Part shown: positions 1 through 10,182 of the stretch, in pieces | Numbering within the stretch: the first letter of the stretch is position 1 | How the letters are laid out: each line of letters opens with the position of its first letter | The notes under the pieces: generated by a model | What the model saw: the letters and a program-made list of their open reading frames with translations, nothing else | The model's database searches: none | Told to the model about the DNA's origin: nothing | Made by a program: the position numbers and the translations under genes | Origin: Sphingomonas sp. 28-63-12 | GTDB taxonomy: Bacteria > Pseudomonadota > Alphaproteobacteria > Sphingomonadales > Sphingomonadaceae | NCBI GenBank assembly: GCA_002281535.1 | Contig: NCGD01000007.1 | Location: 1-64,000, forward strand | Reading direction: 5' to 3' | DNA length: 64,000 bases

Positions 1-1
1 C

Positions 2-211
2 GAGGATGCGCCACGTATCGCGATCGATGTGTCGGGGGCACATTTCTGGGATATCTCGGGGGTCGCCGCGCTCGACAAGATCATCGCCCGGCTCAGGCGG
101 GAGGGGCGCGAGGTCGAGGTGATCGGCTATAACCGTGCCAGCGCCGACATCATCGATCGCTTCGCGCTGCACGACAAGACCGGGTTCGAGACGGGGGCGG
201 TGCCGCATTGA
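2..211 (+). CDS. SulP-type anion permease, C-terminal STAS domain (partial)
   Basis: The reading frame is open from the window edge, so only the last 69 residues are seen. They contain the STAS-domain pattern DVSGAHFWDISGVAALDKI, followed by an alternating helix/strand stretch ending in a short tail. In SulP-family sulfate/bicarbonate transporters a cytoplasmic STAS domain sits at the C-terminus and regulates transport or binds partners. The membrane part would lie upstream of the window. A stand-alone anti-sigma-antagonist-like STAS protein cannot be excluded from this fragment. Confidence 0.6.
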   Translation, partial: EDAPRIAIDVSGAHFWDISGVAALDKIIARLRREGREVEVIGYNRASADIIDRFALHDKTGFETGAVPH

Positions 212-229
212 GCGCGGGTTTTATGGCCG

Positions 230-1126
230 CTACTGCTTGAAGCAATGATCCCTGTGCCACGTGAGAAAATGGGGATGTGGCCGATCTGACTCCCTGGCCG
301 GCCGCATCGCCTGCCTTGATTTGTTGAGCAGCGCCCAAACGCTGTCCTGGTCGTTCACTTGACGGGACACCAAGATCGAGAGGTCATCGGCGAGTGAGAT
401 GAGGCCGCGATCGAACATCCAATGGATCGTACCAGAGAGCGCCAGTCCGTTCGTAACGTCATCGGGGCCATTTGATTCGACGGGCCTGATATGGGCAGCT
501 TCGACTTCTGCCCTACCACCACCGTTGATCAATTTGAGCCCGGTAAGTGCGCAACGTTCATCATAGGCCCGTAGGATAGTCTTGCGAAAAGCTCGGTCAC
601 GGACGATCCGATTTGTAAGGATCGAGGCCCTGTCGCGATCGCCAAAATCGAAGGCACTGCGTTCCTCTCGTACAAGACTCGGCAATACGTCGTCATCGAG
701 CCTAGGCAGCAAATCGTCGATGTCGTTGAGGCCCTGATTGACGATGCGGGCAAAATCAGTGTCACTTATTGGTCGCACTGCAGATTGAGCTCTCCCGGAT
801 AACCGGCCCTGTTCATTCAGCAGACCGCGCTCAGGCATGGTTGAGAGGTCGCCGAATGGTACTGGCTCTGGAAATTTGAGAAAGCTTCCCGGCGCGATCA
901 ACGCATAGTACATCCCGGCTTCAGCCGGATCAGCAATGATCGTCTCGACCCGAGCCACTGCCCAATAGCCACGGCTGCTGCGGACTTTGACCGGTTCATA
1001 GTAGATAATCCAGTCGCCGACACATTCACGCGCCCTGGCCAAATAGGGGCGGGGGAAATGATACCTTTCTGTCGGCGTATCTTTGTAGTTCGAATCTTCG
1101 CGATGAATGAATACGCCCTTGCCCAT
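230..1126 (-). CDS. HNH endonuclease, restriction-type, with N-terminal extension
   Basis: The 298-residue protein ends in an HNH_2-like nuclease core: RCALTG at 191-196, AHIRP at 211-215, NGLALS at 226-231 and HWMFDRG at 235-241. These give the His and Asn residues expected for metal binding and DNA cleavage. The first 100 residues ([26 protein letters not shown]) look like a small beta-rich recognition module, perhaps PUA/EVE-like, but that is a guess. No methyltransferase or other restriction gene lies nearby. Its base composition is visibly more AT-rich than its neighbours, which suggests acquisition by transfer. It is probably a modification-dependent or solitary restriction nuclease; the substrate is unknown. 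Confidence 0.75.
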   Translation of the reverse strand: MGKGVFIHREDSNYKDTPTERYHFPRPYLARARECVGDWIIYYEPVKVRSSRGYWAVARVETIIADPAEAGMYYALIAPGSFLKFPEPVPFGDLSTMPERGLLNEQGRLSGRAQSAVRPISDTDFARIVNQGLNDIDDLLPRLDDDVLPSLVREERSAFDFGDRDRASILTNRIVRDRAFRKTILRAYDERCALTGLKLINGGGRAEVEAAHIRPVESNGPDDVTNGLALSGTIHWMFDRGLISLADDLSILVSRQVNDQDSVWALLNKSRQAMRPARESDRPHPHFLTWHRDHCFKQ

Positions 1127-1243
1127 GCCGCAGCATTCCGTTGTTTACTCTGGATATGACATGCAACTTTTAGGCATGGCAATGACACAAATATGGGCGA
1201 CCCACATGTGTCAGGCCGCCTCAGAAACCAGTTATGGAGATGC

Positions 1244-2173
1244 CTACAGCTTGCCCGTCAGCTCCGGCACGATCTTGAACAAATCCCCGACCAAACCAAT
1301 GTCCGCCACCTGGAAGATCGGCGCGTCCTCGTCCTTGTTGATCGCGATGATTGTCTTCGAATCCTTCATCCCCGCGAGATGCTGGATCGCGCCCGAGATG
1401 CCGACCGCGATATAGACTTCGGGGGCGACGATCTTGCCGGTCTGGCCGACCTGATAGTCGTTGGGGACGTACCCTGCGTCGACCGCCGCACGGCTCGCGC
1501 CGACACCCGCGCCGAGCTTGTCGGCCAGGGGTTCGATGATCGTGTGGAAATTCTCGCTATTCTGCAGCGCGCGGCCACCCGAGACGATGATCTTGGCGCT
1601 CGTCAGTTCAGGGCGCTCGGACTTGGCGATTTCCGAGGAGATGAAGGTGGAGGTTCCCTTGTCGCCCGTCGAGGCGACGGCTTCGATCGTGCCTGATCCG
1701 CCGGACGTCTCTGCCTTGGCAAAGGCGGTGCCGCGTACCGTCAGCACCAGCTTGGCGTCGCTCGACTTGACCGTGGCGATGGCGTTGCCGGCATAGATTG
1801 GGCGCGTGAAGCTGTTGTCACCTTCGACCGACAAAATGTCACTGATCTGCATCACGTCGAGCAGGGCCGCGACGCGCGGGGCGATGTTCTTGCCGGTCGA
1901 GGTGGAGGGCACGACGAAGGCGTCATGATGGCCCATCAGATCGGCAACGAGCGGCGCGATGTTTTCAGCGAGGGCGTGCGCGAAAGCCGCATCGTCGGCG
2001 ACATGGACCTTGGCCACGCCGGCGATCTTTGTCGCGGATTCGGCCACCCCGCCAACGCCCTGGCCGGCGACCAGCAGGTGCACTTCGCCCAGCTGGCTTG
2101 CGGCGGTGACTGCCGACAGCGTTGCATCCTTGACGGTCGCACCGTCATGCTCGACCCAAACCAACGTCTTCAT
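1244..2173 (-). CDS. etfA: Electron transfer flavoprotein alpha subunit
   Basis: This 309-residue protein is the FAD-binding large subunit of ETF. ETF takes electrons from acyl-CoA and related dehydrogenases and passes them to ETF-ubiquinone oxidoreductase. The N-terminus [11 protein letters not shown] is the ETF-alpha start. The C-terminal FAD domain shows [15 protein letters not shown] and [10 protein letters not shown], all in canonical order, and the length is normal. The start codon overlaps the stop of etfB as ATGA, so the two subunits are translationally coupled and made together. Confidence 0.96.
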   Translation of the reverse strand: MKTLVWVEHDGATVKDATLSAVTAASQLGEVHLLVAGQGVGGVAESATKIAGVAKVHVADDAAFAHALAENIAPLVADLMGHHDAFVVPSTSTGKNIAPRVAALLDVMQISDILSVEGDNSFTRPIYAGNAIATVKSSDAKLVLTVRGTAFAKAETSGGSGTIEAVASTGDKGTSTFISSEIAKSERPELTSAKIIVSGGRALQNSENFHTIIEPLADKLGAGVGASRAAVDAGYVPNDYQVGQTGKIVAPEVYIAVGISGAIQHLAGMKDSKTIIAINKDEDAPIFQVADIGLVGDLFKIVPELTGKL

Positions 2174-2919
2174 GCAACCACTCCCAATGCCTTCATCTTG
2201 CCGATCAGTTCATCGACATCGGCGACCTTCACGCCCGCGCTGCGCTTGGCAGGCTCTTCGACTTTCACGGTGGTCAGACGCGGCGCGATATCGACGCCGT
2301 AATCCGCCGCCGTCGTTTGCGCCATCGGCTTGGCCTTGGCCTTCATGATGTTGGGCAGGCTGGCATAGCGCGGCTCGTTGAGGCGCAGATCGGTGGTGAC
2401 GATGGCGGGGAGCTTGAGCTCGACCGTCTCAGCACCGCCGTCGATTTCGCGCGTCACCTTGACGGTGTCGCCGGTGACCTCGACCGCGCTGGCGAAAGTG
2501 CCCTGGCCCCAGCCGGTGAGTGCCGCCAGCATCTGGCCGGTCTGATTATTGTCGTCATCGATCGCCTGCTTGCCCAGAATGATCAGCCCGGGCTGTTCCT
2601 CGTCGGCGATGGCCTTCAACAGCTTGGCGACGCCCAGCGGCTCGACGCGGTCTTCGGTCACGATCAGGATCGCGCGGTCAGCGCCCATGGCGAGCGCGGT
2701 GCGGAGCGTTTCCTGCGCCTTCTGCTCGCCGATAGAGACCGCGACGATCTCGGTCGCGACGCCCTTTTCCTTCAGGCGGATGGCTTCCTCGACCGCGATC
2801 TCGTCAAACGGGTTCATGCTCATCTTGACGTTGGCAAGATCGATGCCTGTGCCGTCCGCCTTCACGCGGGGCTTTACGTTATAGTCAAGCACGCGCTTGA
2901 CGGGGACCAGTACCTTCAT
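2170..2919 (-). CDS. etfB: Electron transfer flavoprotein beta subunit
   Basis: The 249-residue small subunit of ETF binds AMP and forms the heterodimer with EtfA. The start [14 protein letters not shown] is the family signature, and the body carries the usual [19 protein letters not shown] and [16 protein letters not shown] motifs. An AGAGAGG ribosome-binding site sits 6 nt upstream of the chosen ATG, although an in-frame ATG lies two codons earlier. It is the first gene of the etfBA pair. An intergenic palindromic repeat lies just upstream, so its promoter must lie within or beyond that element. Confidence 0.96.
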   Translation of the reverse strand: MKVLVPVKRVLDYNVKPRVKADGTGIDLANVKMSMNPFDEIAVEEAIRLKEKGVATEIVAVSIGEQKAQETLRTALAMGADRAILIVTEDRVEPLGVAKLLKAIADEEQPGLIILGKQAIDDDNNQTGQMLAALTGWGQGTFASAVEVTGDTVKVTREIDGGAETVELKLPAIVTTDLRLNEPRYASLPNIMKAKAKPMAQTTAADYGVDIAPRLTTVKVEEPAKRSAGVKVADVDELIGKMKALGVVA

Positions 2920-2938
2920 TTCCATCCTCTCTAAACAT

Positions 2939-3107
2939 CCCTCTCCCGTCGGGAGAGGGTTGCGGAGACTTGGGTCGCATACTTCATGCGGCCCTAGTCG
3001 TAGCTGGGTGAGGGGATATCCCCTCTCGAGAACGCACACGCCCTCATCCAACTTCGGCTAAGCAGCAAGCTGCCAAGCCTGCGTATCCTTCTCCCGCCGG
3101 GAGAAGG
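2939..3107. repeat. Intergenic palindromic repeat element (three hairpins)
   Basis: The gap between etfB and sucC is filled by a composite of inverted repeats. A 21-bp near-perfect hairpin spans 2939-2959 (arms CCCTCTCCCG/CGGGAGAGGG). A perfect 16-bp palindrome, GAGGGGATATCCCCTC, lies at 3010-3025. A second 21-bp hairpin spans 3087-3107 (arms CCTTCTCCCG/CGGGAGAAGG). From memory this text (GGTTGCGGAGACTTGGG and CTGGGTGAGGGG) resembles interspersed repeats of sphingomonad genomes; it has not been checked here. The right hairpin lies 6 nt past the sucC stop and could also act in mRNA 3' end formation, although there is no T-run. Confidence 0.75.
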
Positions 3108-3113
3108 TTTAGC

Positions 3114-4313
<1,200 letters not shown>

Positions 4314-4429
4314 GGGTGGCGCGCACCTTTGCGGAGGAATGGGGTGCGCTGCCTTAAGCACAGAGGCGCGGCCGAATCCAGAGGGCGGCGCACCTCGCCA
4401 AGCCCGATTGGTCTCGCTATATTGGCTGG

Positions 4430-4960
4430 ATGTCGATCATTGCCGGTTTCGCCTTGTTCTTTGCGACCATCCTGGGGATGGAGATTTTCGCCTATGTCGT
4501 CCACCGCTGGGTGATGCACGGCTTCGGCTGGTTCCTGCACGAAAGCCACCACCGCCCGCGCACCGGCAATTGGGAGATGAATGACTGGTATTTCGTGATT
4601 TTCGCGACGCCTTCGATCGTGCTGCTGGTGCTGGGGACGAGCGGGACAACCGGCGACTGGGCCACCTGGACCGGTGCGGGGATCGCAGCCTATGGCGCGA
4701 TCTATCTGGGGTTTCACGACATCATCGTCCACCGGCGGCTGGAAACCGGCTATGTGCCGCGCTGGAATTATATGAAGCGCATCGTCCAGGCGCACCGGCT
4801 GCATCATGTCGTCGGCACCAAGCACGGCACAGTCAGCTTCGGCTTTATCTATGCGCCCAAGCCCGAAATACTGAAGGCCGAGCTGAAGCGCCGTGAGCTG
4901 GCGGGCGTGCGTGCCGCCGGCGCACAGAATGCGGCGGGAAGATCAGTCGAACAGGCTTGA
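4430..4960 (+). CDS. crtZ: Beta-carotene hydroxylase
   Basis: The 176-residue integral membrane protein belongs to the fatty acid hydroxylase superfamily. It has three histidine clusters for the di-iron site (HRWVMHG, HESHHRP, HRLHH), preceded by an N-terminal transmembrane helix. CrtZ hydroxylates the beta-ionone rings of beta-carotene to give zeaxanthin, the precursor of the yellow xanthophylls typical of sphingomonads. No other carotenoid gene is nearby. A TATATT -10-like box at 4418-4423 lies only 6 nt before the ATG and there is no ribosome-binding site, so the transcript may be leaderless. Its 3' end overlaps that of prs by 18 nt. Confidence 0.93.
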   Translation: MSIIAGFALFFATILGMEIFAYVVHRWVMHGFGWFLHESHHRPRTGNWEMNDWYFVIFATPSIVLLVLGTSGTTGDWATWTGAGIAAYGAIYLGFHDIIVHRRLETGYVPRWNYMKRIVQAHRLHHVVGTKHGTVSFGFIYAPKPEILKAELKRRELAGVRAAGAQNAAGRSVEQA

Positions 4961-5878
4961 GACGCTTGATTCGTCGGCGATCCGCTTGATCGCTTCGGCG
5001 AGCAGCGGCGCGATCGTCAGGTGGCGGATATTGCGGGCGTCCTTGATGATGTCATGGCTGCCGATCGAATCGGTGATGATCAGCTCGCTCAGCGCAGATC
5101 CTTCGACCCGCGCAACCGCCCCGCCCGATAGCACGCCATGGGTGCAATAGGCGATCGCCTCAGCCGCGCCCGCCTGTTTCAGGGCAGCGGCGGCGTTGCA
5201 GAGTGTGCCCGCCGAATCGACGATATCGTCGATCAGGATACAGAAGCGCCCCTCGACATCGCCGATGATGTTCATGACTTCGGATTCGCCGGCACGTTCG
5301 CGGCGCTTGTCGACAATGGCGAGCGGAGCGTTGTTGAGCCGCTTGGCGAGCGCGCGGGCGCGGACCACGCCGCCGACATCAGGGGAGACGACCATCAGGT
5401 TTTTCGAGCCATAGCGCGCGACGATGTCTGCCGACATCACCGGCGCGGCATAGAGATTGTCGGTCGGGATATCGAAGAAACCCTGGATTTGCCCGGCATG
5501 GAGATCGATCGACAGCACCCGGTCTGCCCCCGCCACCGTGATCAGATTGGCGACGAGCTTGGCCGAAATCGGCGTGCGCGGCCCGGGCTTTCGATCCTGC
5601 CGGGCATAGCCGAAATAGGGAATAACCGCCGTGATGCGCCGCGCCGACGCGCGCTTGAGCGCATCGATGCAGATCAGCAACTCCATGAGGTTGTCATTGG
5701 CCGGATAGCCGGTCGATTGCAGCACGAACACATCCTCGCCGCGGACATTTTCATGGATCTCGACGAACACTTCCTCATCAGCGAAGCGGCGCACGCTTGC
5801 CTGGGTCAGCGGGATTTCGAGGTAGCTCGCGACGTCGCGCGCCAGCGGCAGGTTCGAATTGCCGGTCATCAGTTTCAT
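4943..5878 (-). CDS. prs: Ribose-phosphate pyrophosphokinase (PRPP synthetase)
   Basis: This 311-residue enzyme transfers pyrophosphate from ATP to ribose 5-phosphate, giving PRPP for nucleotide, histidine, tryptophan and NAD synthesis. Visible motifs are [11 protein letters not shown], the catalytic flexible-loop region after [12 protein letters not shown] with the basic KRRE, and the PRPP-binding loop [14 protein letters not shown]. Length is standard for a class I enzyme. It converges on crtZ, and the last residues overlap on opposite strands. Confidence 0.97.
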   Translation of the reverse strand: MKLMTGNSNLPLARDVASYLEIPLTQASVRRFADEEVFVEIHENVRGEDVFVLQSTGYPANDNLMELLICIDALKRASARRITAVIPYFGYARQDRKPGPRTPISAKLVANLITVAGADRVLSIDLHAGQIQGFFDIPTDNLYAAPVMSADIVARYGSKNLMVVSPDVGGVVRARALAKRLNNAPLAIVDKRRERAGESEVMNIIGDVEGRFCILIDDIVDSAGTLCNAAAALKQAGAAEAIAYCTHGVLSGGAVARVEGSALSELIITDSIGSHDIIKDARNIRHLTIAPLLAEAIKRIADESSVSSLFD

Positions 5879-5980
5879 CTGGCGCTCTTCCCCGTAACAG
5901 ATTTGTCACCCCTTAAAGCGCGGGCCACACAACGCAAAGGGGGCATTGCCGCCTGCGTCCCCTCTGCCTAGAGCACCGCC

Positions 5981-7312
5981 ATGACCGTCACCACCCGTTT
6001 CGCCCCATCGCCGACCGGCACGCTTCATGTCGGCAATATCAGGCCTGCGCTGCAGAACTGGCTGCTCGCGAAAAAGCTTGGCGGCCGGTTCATGCTGCGG
6101 ATCGATGATACCGATCCCGAACGCAGCGAGGAGCGGTTCGTCGACTCAATCCGCGCCGATCTCGCCTGGCTGGGGCTGGAGCCCGATGGCGAGGTTCGGC
6201 AGTCGCAGCGGTTCGACCTGTATCAGGCGCGGTTCGATGCGTTGCTGGCGGCGGGGCGGATTTATCCGGCGTATGAGACAGCGCAGGAGCTGGACCTGAA
6301 GCGCAAGATCGCCGCCGGACGTGGATTGCCGCCGATTTATGACCGGGCCGCGCTGGCGCTGAGCGATGCCGAGCGGGCGACGCTAGCGCGTGATGGCGTG
6401 CAGCCGCATTATCGCTTCAAGCTCGATCATCAGACGCCGATCGACTGGGATGACCTGATCCGCGGCCCCCAGAAATTCGATGCAGCGACGATGAGCGATC
6501 CGGTCATCCGCCGCGCCGACGGGACCTGGCTGTATATGCTGCCCTCGGCGATCGACGATGCCGATATGGGCATCAGCCATGTCATGCGCGGGGAGGATCA
6601 TGTCTCCAACACGGCTCTGCAATTGCAGATGTTTGCGGCCATGGGCGTCGCCCCGCCGCGTTTTGCACATGCCGCGTTGCTCGTTGGCACCGAGGGGAAA
6701 TTATCAAAGCGGCTTGGGTCGATCGGCGTCGAGGCTTTTCGGGAGAAGGGCATCGAGCCGGAGGCGATCATCGCCTTGCTTGCCCGGCTGGGGACCAGCG
6801 ACCCGATCGAGCCGATCGCCGATCGCGCGCAGCTGATCGCCACCTTCGATCTCGGCCGGTTCGGGCGCGCGCCGGCGCGCTTCGACGATGCCGAGCTTGA
6901 GACACTCAACGCCAAGATCATCCACCAGCTCGATTTCGCCCGCGTCGCCAGCCAGCTGCCCGCCGGCATGGACGATGCGACATGGCAGGCAGTTCGCCCC
7001 AATCTGAAGCGGATCGCCGAGGCAGCCGATTGGTGGCGGGTGATTGAGGGGCCGATCGAGGCGATTGCCGCCGCCGAGGATCACGATTTCCTGGCCCAGG
7101 CCGCGCTACTGGCCGAGTCGATCGATTGGGCGGGTGACCCATGGCACGCGCTGACCGCTGCCCTCAAGGCGGCAACCGGCCGCGGCGGCAAGGCGCTGTT
7201 CCTGCCGCTGCGGCGCGCGCTGACCGGGCTCGATCATGGCCCCGACATGGCCGCGTTGCTGCCGCTGATCGGGCGCGCCCGGGCGCTCGCGCGGCTGTCG
7301 CCGCCCGATTGA
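5981..7312 (+). CDS. gltX: Glutamate-tRNA ligase
   Basis: The 443-residue class I aminoacyl-tRNA synthetase charges tRNA-Glu. The HIGH-type motif occurs in FAPSPTGTLHVGNIR near the start and the KMSKS-type motif as KLSKRLGS in mid-protein, followed by an alpha-helical anticodon-binding domain. It is shorter than the usual GluRS of about 470 residues, and the N-terminus MTVTTRFAPSPTG matches the second GluRS type found alongside a longer copy in many alphaproteobacteria. Whether this is the only copy cannot be seen here. Confidence 0.94.
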   Translation: MTVTTRFAPSPTGTLHVGNIRPALQNWLLAKKLGGRFMLRIDDTDPERSEERFVDSIRADLAWLGLEPDGEVRQSQRFDLYQARFDALLAAGRIYPAYETAQELDLKRKIAAGRGLPPIYDRAALALSDAERATLARDGVQPHYRFKLDHQTPIDWDDLIRGPQKFDAATMSDPVIRRADGTWLYMLPSAIDDADMGISHVMRGEDHVSNTALQLQMFAAMGVAPPRFAHAALLVGTEGKLSKRLGSIGVEAFREKGIEPEAIIALLARLGTSDPIEPIADRAQLIATFDLGRFGRAPARFDDAELETLNAKIIHQLDFARVASQLPAGMDDATWQAVRPNLKRIAEAADWWRVIEGPIEAIAAAEDHDFLAQAALLAESIDWAGDPWHALTAALKAATGRGGKALFLPLRRALTGLDHGPDMAALLPLIGRARALARLSPPD

Positions 7313-7357
7313 TCGACCACATGACGCTATCACCGGTGATCTTGCCGCGATTAATGT

Positions 7358-7376
7358 AATGTTGTACCATAACTTC
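7358..7376. promoter_or_regulatory. Weak AT-rich dyad upstream of TonB-like gene (possible Zur-type site)
   Basis: The sequence AATGTTGTACCATAACTTC has an AATGTT half and a diverged opposite half (ATAACTTC). This is similar in layout to zinc-uptake-regulator boxes with AATGTTATA/TATAACATT arms. It sits 46 nt before the TonB-like start. The right half has several mismatches, so this is only a candidate. Confidence 0.25.
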
Positions 7377-7421
7377 AGCTGGACGGACGATCCGGCCATT
7401 GGAGATGATGGAGAATAGGCC

Positions 7422-8078
7422 ATGTATGCAGAGCGAAATGACCGGTCCGGCGCGATCAAGCCCGGCAGCCTCTCAATGGCGATGGCGATCAACGCCGGTG
7501 TTTTGGGCGCGGTGCTGCTGGCGGCACCCGAGATCATCAAGATCAAGCCGCCCGGGAGTATCGACATCATCAACATCCCGATCAAACCGCCACCGCCACC
7601 GGAGCTGGTCCAGCCGCGGGTGAAGGCCGATCCTGCGCCCCGCCCGAAACTCACCATCCCCGACCCAATCATCGAGAACCCACATCCGGTCGAGGTCACC
7701 CTGACCGGCACGACGGTGATCCCGACCGGGCCGGTCGGCACCGGCGAGGGCAATGGCCTCATCATCGATCCACCCGCCGCCCCGCCGGTCTTGATCGATC
7801 CGCAGCTTGACGAGCGCTACCGCAACGGCTTCCAGCCCGCCTATCCCCCCGCCGAGCAGCGGGCGGAGCGCAGCGGCCTGGTGACCGTGCGAATCATGGT
7901 CGGCATTGATGGCCGGGTCATCGCGATCGAACGTGTGAGTGCGACGTCGGACGATTTCTTCGAGGCGACTCGGCGGGCCGCGCTTGGCAAATGGCGGTTT
8001 CGCCCCGCCACGAGGGACGGCGTCCCGATCGAGCGCTGGCGCGTGATCCGGGTGACGTTCCGGATCGAAGACGCCTGA
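7422..8078 (+). CDS. TonB-family energy transducer
   Basis: The 218-residue protein has a short cytoplasmic N-terminus and one hydrophobic anchor (about residues 18-36, SMAMAINAGVLGAVLLAAPE). A proline-rich periplasmic spacer follows (IPIKPPPPPELVQP and later), then a TonB C-terminal domain (about 130-216) with the typical GLVTVRIMVGIDGRV and ALGKWRFRPA pattern. TonB proteins couple the inner-membrane proton motive force to outer-membrane receptors. No exbB/exbD or receptor gene is adjacent, so its partner is unknown. A GGAGAA ribosome-binding site precedes the ATG. Confidence 0.85.
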   Translation: MYAERNDRSGAIKPGSLSMAMAINAGVLGAVLLAAPEIIKIKPPGSIDIINIPIKPPPPPELVQPRVKADPAPRPKLTIPDPIIENPHPVEVTLTGTTVIPTGPVGTGEGNGLIIDPPAAPPVLIDPQLDERYRNGFQPAYPPAEQRAERSGLVTVRIMVGIDGRVIAIERVSATSDDFFEATRRAALGKWRFRPATRDGVPIERWRVIRVTFRIEDA

Positions 8079-8157
8079 ACGGGCACCGCGTTCGGGCATG
8101 CCACGGGATTTCGGGCGGGGGCTGGCCTTGGGCCGCTACCCGCCCTATCTTGTCTCT

Positions 8158-8505
8158 ATGCGCTATTTCGCCCGTTTCTCGCCGCTTCACGCCATTCGCG
8201 ATCTGCGGGTCTTCCTGTCGCACCGTCACCCTTATGAGCTCGGCTTTCTGGCGCTGGCGATGGTGATCACCACCGCGTTGATCGCCGGCTTTGTGCACGA
8301 TTCGCATGCCGAGCGGCCCTATGTGCGCAACATCATCTATGTCGAGCAATGGCCCGCGACCCGCACCGAAGCGGAAATTCTCGCCCGGCAGAAGATCGAC
8401 CAGGTTGGCGAGCGCGCGCGCAAGGCGGAAATTGTGCGGCAACAAAAGGCCGTTCAGGCCGATTTCAAGAAGCTCGACGACCGGCTTAAGGCAATGGGCC
8501 TCTGA
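8158..8505 (+). CDS. Small single-pass membrane protein of unknown function
   Basis: The 115-residue product starts MRYFARFSPLHAIRD. It has one clear transmembrane helix (ELGFLALAMVITTALIAGFV) and then a charged, probably helical C-terminus (KIDQVGERARKAEIVRQQKA) that could form a coiled coil in the periplasm. An upstream in-frame ATG at 8098 was rejected because the 20 extra residues are low-complexity and the conserved-looking part starts here. It lies 26 nt before ribD on the same strand, so it may lead the riboflavin operon. I recognise no function. Confidence 0.6.
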   Translation: MRYFARFSPLHAIRDLRVFLSHRHPYELGFLALAMVITTALIAGFVHDSHAERPYVRNIIYVEQWPATRTEAEILARQKIDQVGERARKAEIVRQQKAVQADFKKLDDRLKAMGL

Positions 8506-8531
8506 ACCGCGGCTCGGTCGACGCGCGCTGG

Positions 8532-9497
8532 ATGGGCTCGGCGCTGGCGCTGGGCGAGCGCGGCCGCGGGCGGACGGCACCCAACCCGCATGTCGGTTGC
8601 GTGATCGTCAAAAACGGCCATGTCGTCGGTCGCGGCTGGACACAGCCGGGCGGGCGGCCGCATGCCGAAGCAATGGCGCTGGCCATGGCGGGCGATGCCG
8701 CCCGGGGCGCCACGCTCTACACCACCCTTGAACCCTGCGCGCATCGCTCAACGCGTGGGCCAGCCTGCGCCGGCTTGCTGGCCGATGCCGGCCTGGCCAG
8801 CGTGGTGATCGCGCTGGGCGATCCCGATCCGCGCACCAATGGCAACGGCATCACCCAACTGAAAGCAGCCGGAATCACGGTGATCACCGGGGTTTGCGGT
8901 GACGCGGCTCGCCGGTCGATGGGCGGGTTTCTGATGCGACTAATGCGGGGGCGGCCGCAGGTGACGCTCAAGCTCGCCACCTCGCTCGACGGCTGCATCG
9001 CATTGGCCAATGGCGAAAGCCGCTGGATCACCGGGCCGGTCGCCCGCGCCCATGCCCATCTCGAACGGGCGCGGCACGAGGCGATCCTGGTTGGGCGCGG
9101 CACGCGTGATGCCGATTCGCCGGCGCTCGACGTGCGGCTGGCCGGGCTCGAGGATCGCAGCCCCCGTCGCCTCGTCCTCACCCGCCACCCCGCCGAGCAT
9201 CGGGACGCGGAGCCGGGGTGGGAAACCGTCACCGCCCCGGCCGATATTGCCGGTCTGCCCGACGTCAACGACCTGCTCGTCGAAGGCGGCGCGCACACCG
9301 CGGCAGCTTTTCTTGCCGCTGATCTGGTCGACCGGCTGCTGCTATATCGGGCGCCGATCCTGATCGGTGCGGGCAAAGCGAGCCTCGGCGATATTGGGCT
9401 GGGCAAGCTTGGCGACGCACATGGCCGCTGGCGGCTTGACGATGCGCGCCAGCTTGGCAGTGACAGGCTGGAAGTCTACGAGCGGTGGCGAGGATAG
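8532..9497 (+). CDS. ribD: Bifunctional riboflavin deaminase/reductase
   Basis: RibD deaminates and then reduces the pyrimidine product of GTP cyclohydrolase II in riboflavin synthesis. The 321-residue protein has the zinc deaminase motif HAEAMAL (His44, Glu46) and the two zinc cysteines in LEPCAHRSTRGPACA (Cys69 and Cys79). A reductase domain follows, starting near PQVTLKLATSLDG and including DLLVEGGAHTA. Family proteins usually begin a few residues earlier; the frame is open upstream, with a CTG at 8502, so the true start could be a non-ATG codon. ribE follows 5 nt downstream. Confidence 0.95.
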   Translation: MGSALALGERGRGRTAPNPHVGCVIVKNGHVVGRGWTQPGGRPHAEAMALAMAGDAARGATLYTTLEPCAHRSTRGPACAGLLADAGLASVVIALGDPDPRTNGNGITQLKAAGITVITGVCGDAARRSMGGFLMRLMRGRPQVTLKLATSLDGCIALANGESRWITGPVARAHAHLERARHEAILVGRGTRDADSPALDVRLAGLEDRSPRRLVLTRHPAEHRDAEPGWETVTAPADIAGLPDVNDLLVEGGAHTAAAFLAADLVDRLLLYRAPILIGAGKASLGDIGLGKLGDAHGRWRLDDARQLGSDRLEVYERWRG

Positions 9498-9502
9498 GGC
9501 AA

Positions 9503-10126
9503 ATGTTCACAGGCATCATCACCGATATCGGCACGATCCGGGCGATCGAGCGGCGCGATGACACGCGTGTGGAGATCGCGACCAGCTATGATTTGGCTGG
9601 CCTGGATTTCGGCGCGTCGATCGCCTGTTCAGGCGTGTGCCTGACGGTAGTGGACAAGGCCGCGCCCGGCGAGCCAGGCTGGTTCGCCGCCGATGTCTCC
9701 GATGAGACGGTCCGCCGCACCGCACCGGGCCAGTGGCTCGCCGGCCGCCGCCTCAACCTGGAGCGCGCGATGAAGTTGGGCGACGAACTGGGCGGGCATA
9801 TCGTGACCGGTCATGTCGATGGCATCGGCATGATCGACTCGATCGCCGTGATCGGCGGATCGCATCATCTGTCAGTAATCGCCCCGCCCGAAATCGCGCC
9901 ATTTGTAGCCACCAAGGGATCGATCACCGTCGATGGCGTGTCGCTGACGGTCAACGCCGTCCATGACCGCTCGGATGGATCGACTGCGTTCGATCTCAAC
10001 ATCATCCCGCATACATGGGGGGTAACCGCGCTGGGCGATGTCGTGCTCGGTCAGGAGGTCAATCTCGAGATTGACGTGCTGGCGCGCTATCTGGCGCGGA
10101 TGAAGGATTATGTCGCCGCGCGATAG
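9503..10126 (+). CDS. ribE: Riboflavin synthase alpha subunit
   Basis: The 207-residue enzyme dismutates two molecules of 6,7-dimethyl-8-ribityllumazine into riboflavin and the pyrimidine precursor. The start MFTGIITDIGTI is diagnostic. Two lumazine-binding barrels repeat the pattern ASIACSGVCLTVV / GSITVDGVSLTVN, and HIVTGHVDGIG begins the second. It follows ribD closely. The next gene, ribB, begins 56 nt downstream, and that gap carries an inverted repeat. Confidence 0.96.
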   Translation: MFTGIITDIGTIRAIERRDDTRVEIATSYDLAGLDFGASIACSGVCLTVVDKAAPGEPGWFAADVSDETVRRTAPGQWLAGRRLNLERAMKLGDELGGHIVTGHVDGIGMIDSIAVIGGSHHLSVIAPPEIAPFVATKGSITVDGVSLTVNAVHDRSDGSTAFDLNIIPHTWGVTALGDVVLGQEVNLEIDVLARYLARMKDYVAAR

Positions 10127-10132
10127 TTTTAA

Positions 10133-10170
10133 TGTGATATCTGCGCTTGACGATCACACTGCGATGTGAT
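10133..10170. promoter_or_regulatory. Candidate operator: three TGTGAT half-sites before ribB
   Basis: The ribE-ribB gap holds an 18-bp inverted repeat, ATCACA-N6-TGTGAT (10153-10158 and 10165-10170), plus a third half-site TGTGAT at 10133-10138. A TTGACG resembling a -35 hexamer lies at 10147-10152 directly beside the left arm. No convincing -10 is seen; TTACTG at 10170-10175 is weak. The arms face outward compared with a CRP site, and the distance from TGTGA to the next TCACA is 16 bp rather than 6, so CRP is unlikely. The adjacent gene encodes an HTH domain, making autoregulation the natural hypothesis. Confidence 0.5.
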
Positions 10171-10182
10171 TACTGCCCAGGC

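Noticed and set aside
250-268. CACGTG core near the HNH stop as a parS site
   Set aside because: Flanks (TGTGC and AGAAAA) do not match GTTYCACGTGRAAC.
7329-7340. Perfect 12-bp palindrome after gltX as a terminator
   Set aside because: No loop, no T-run; short palindromes of this kind are common.
10133-10170. CRP binding site before ribB
   Set aside because: Half-sites point the wrong way for the close pair, and the TGTGA...TCACA pair is 16 bp apart instead of 6.
8060-10182. FMN riboswitch before ribD or ribB
   Set aside because: No conserved RFN-type stem set is visible and both gaps are too short (26 and 56 nt).
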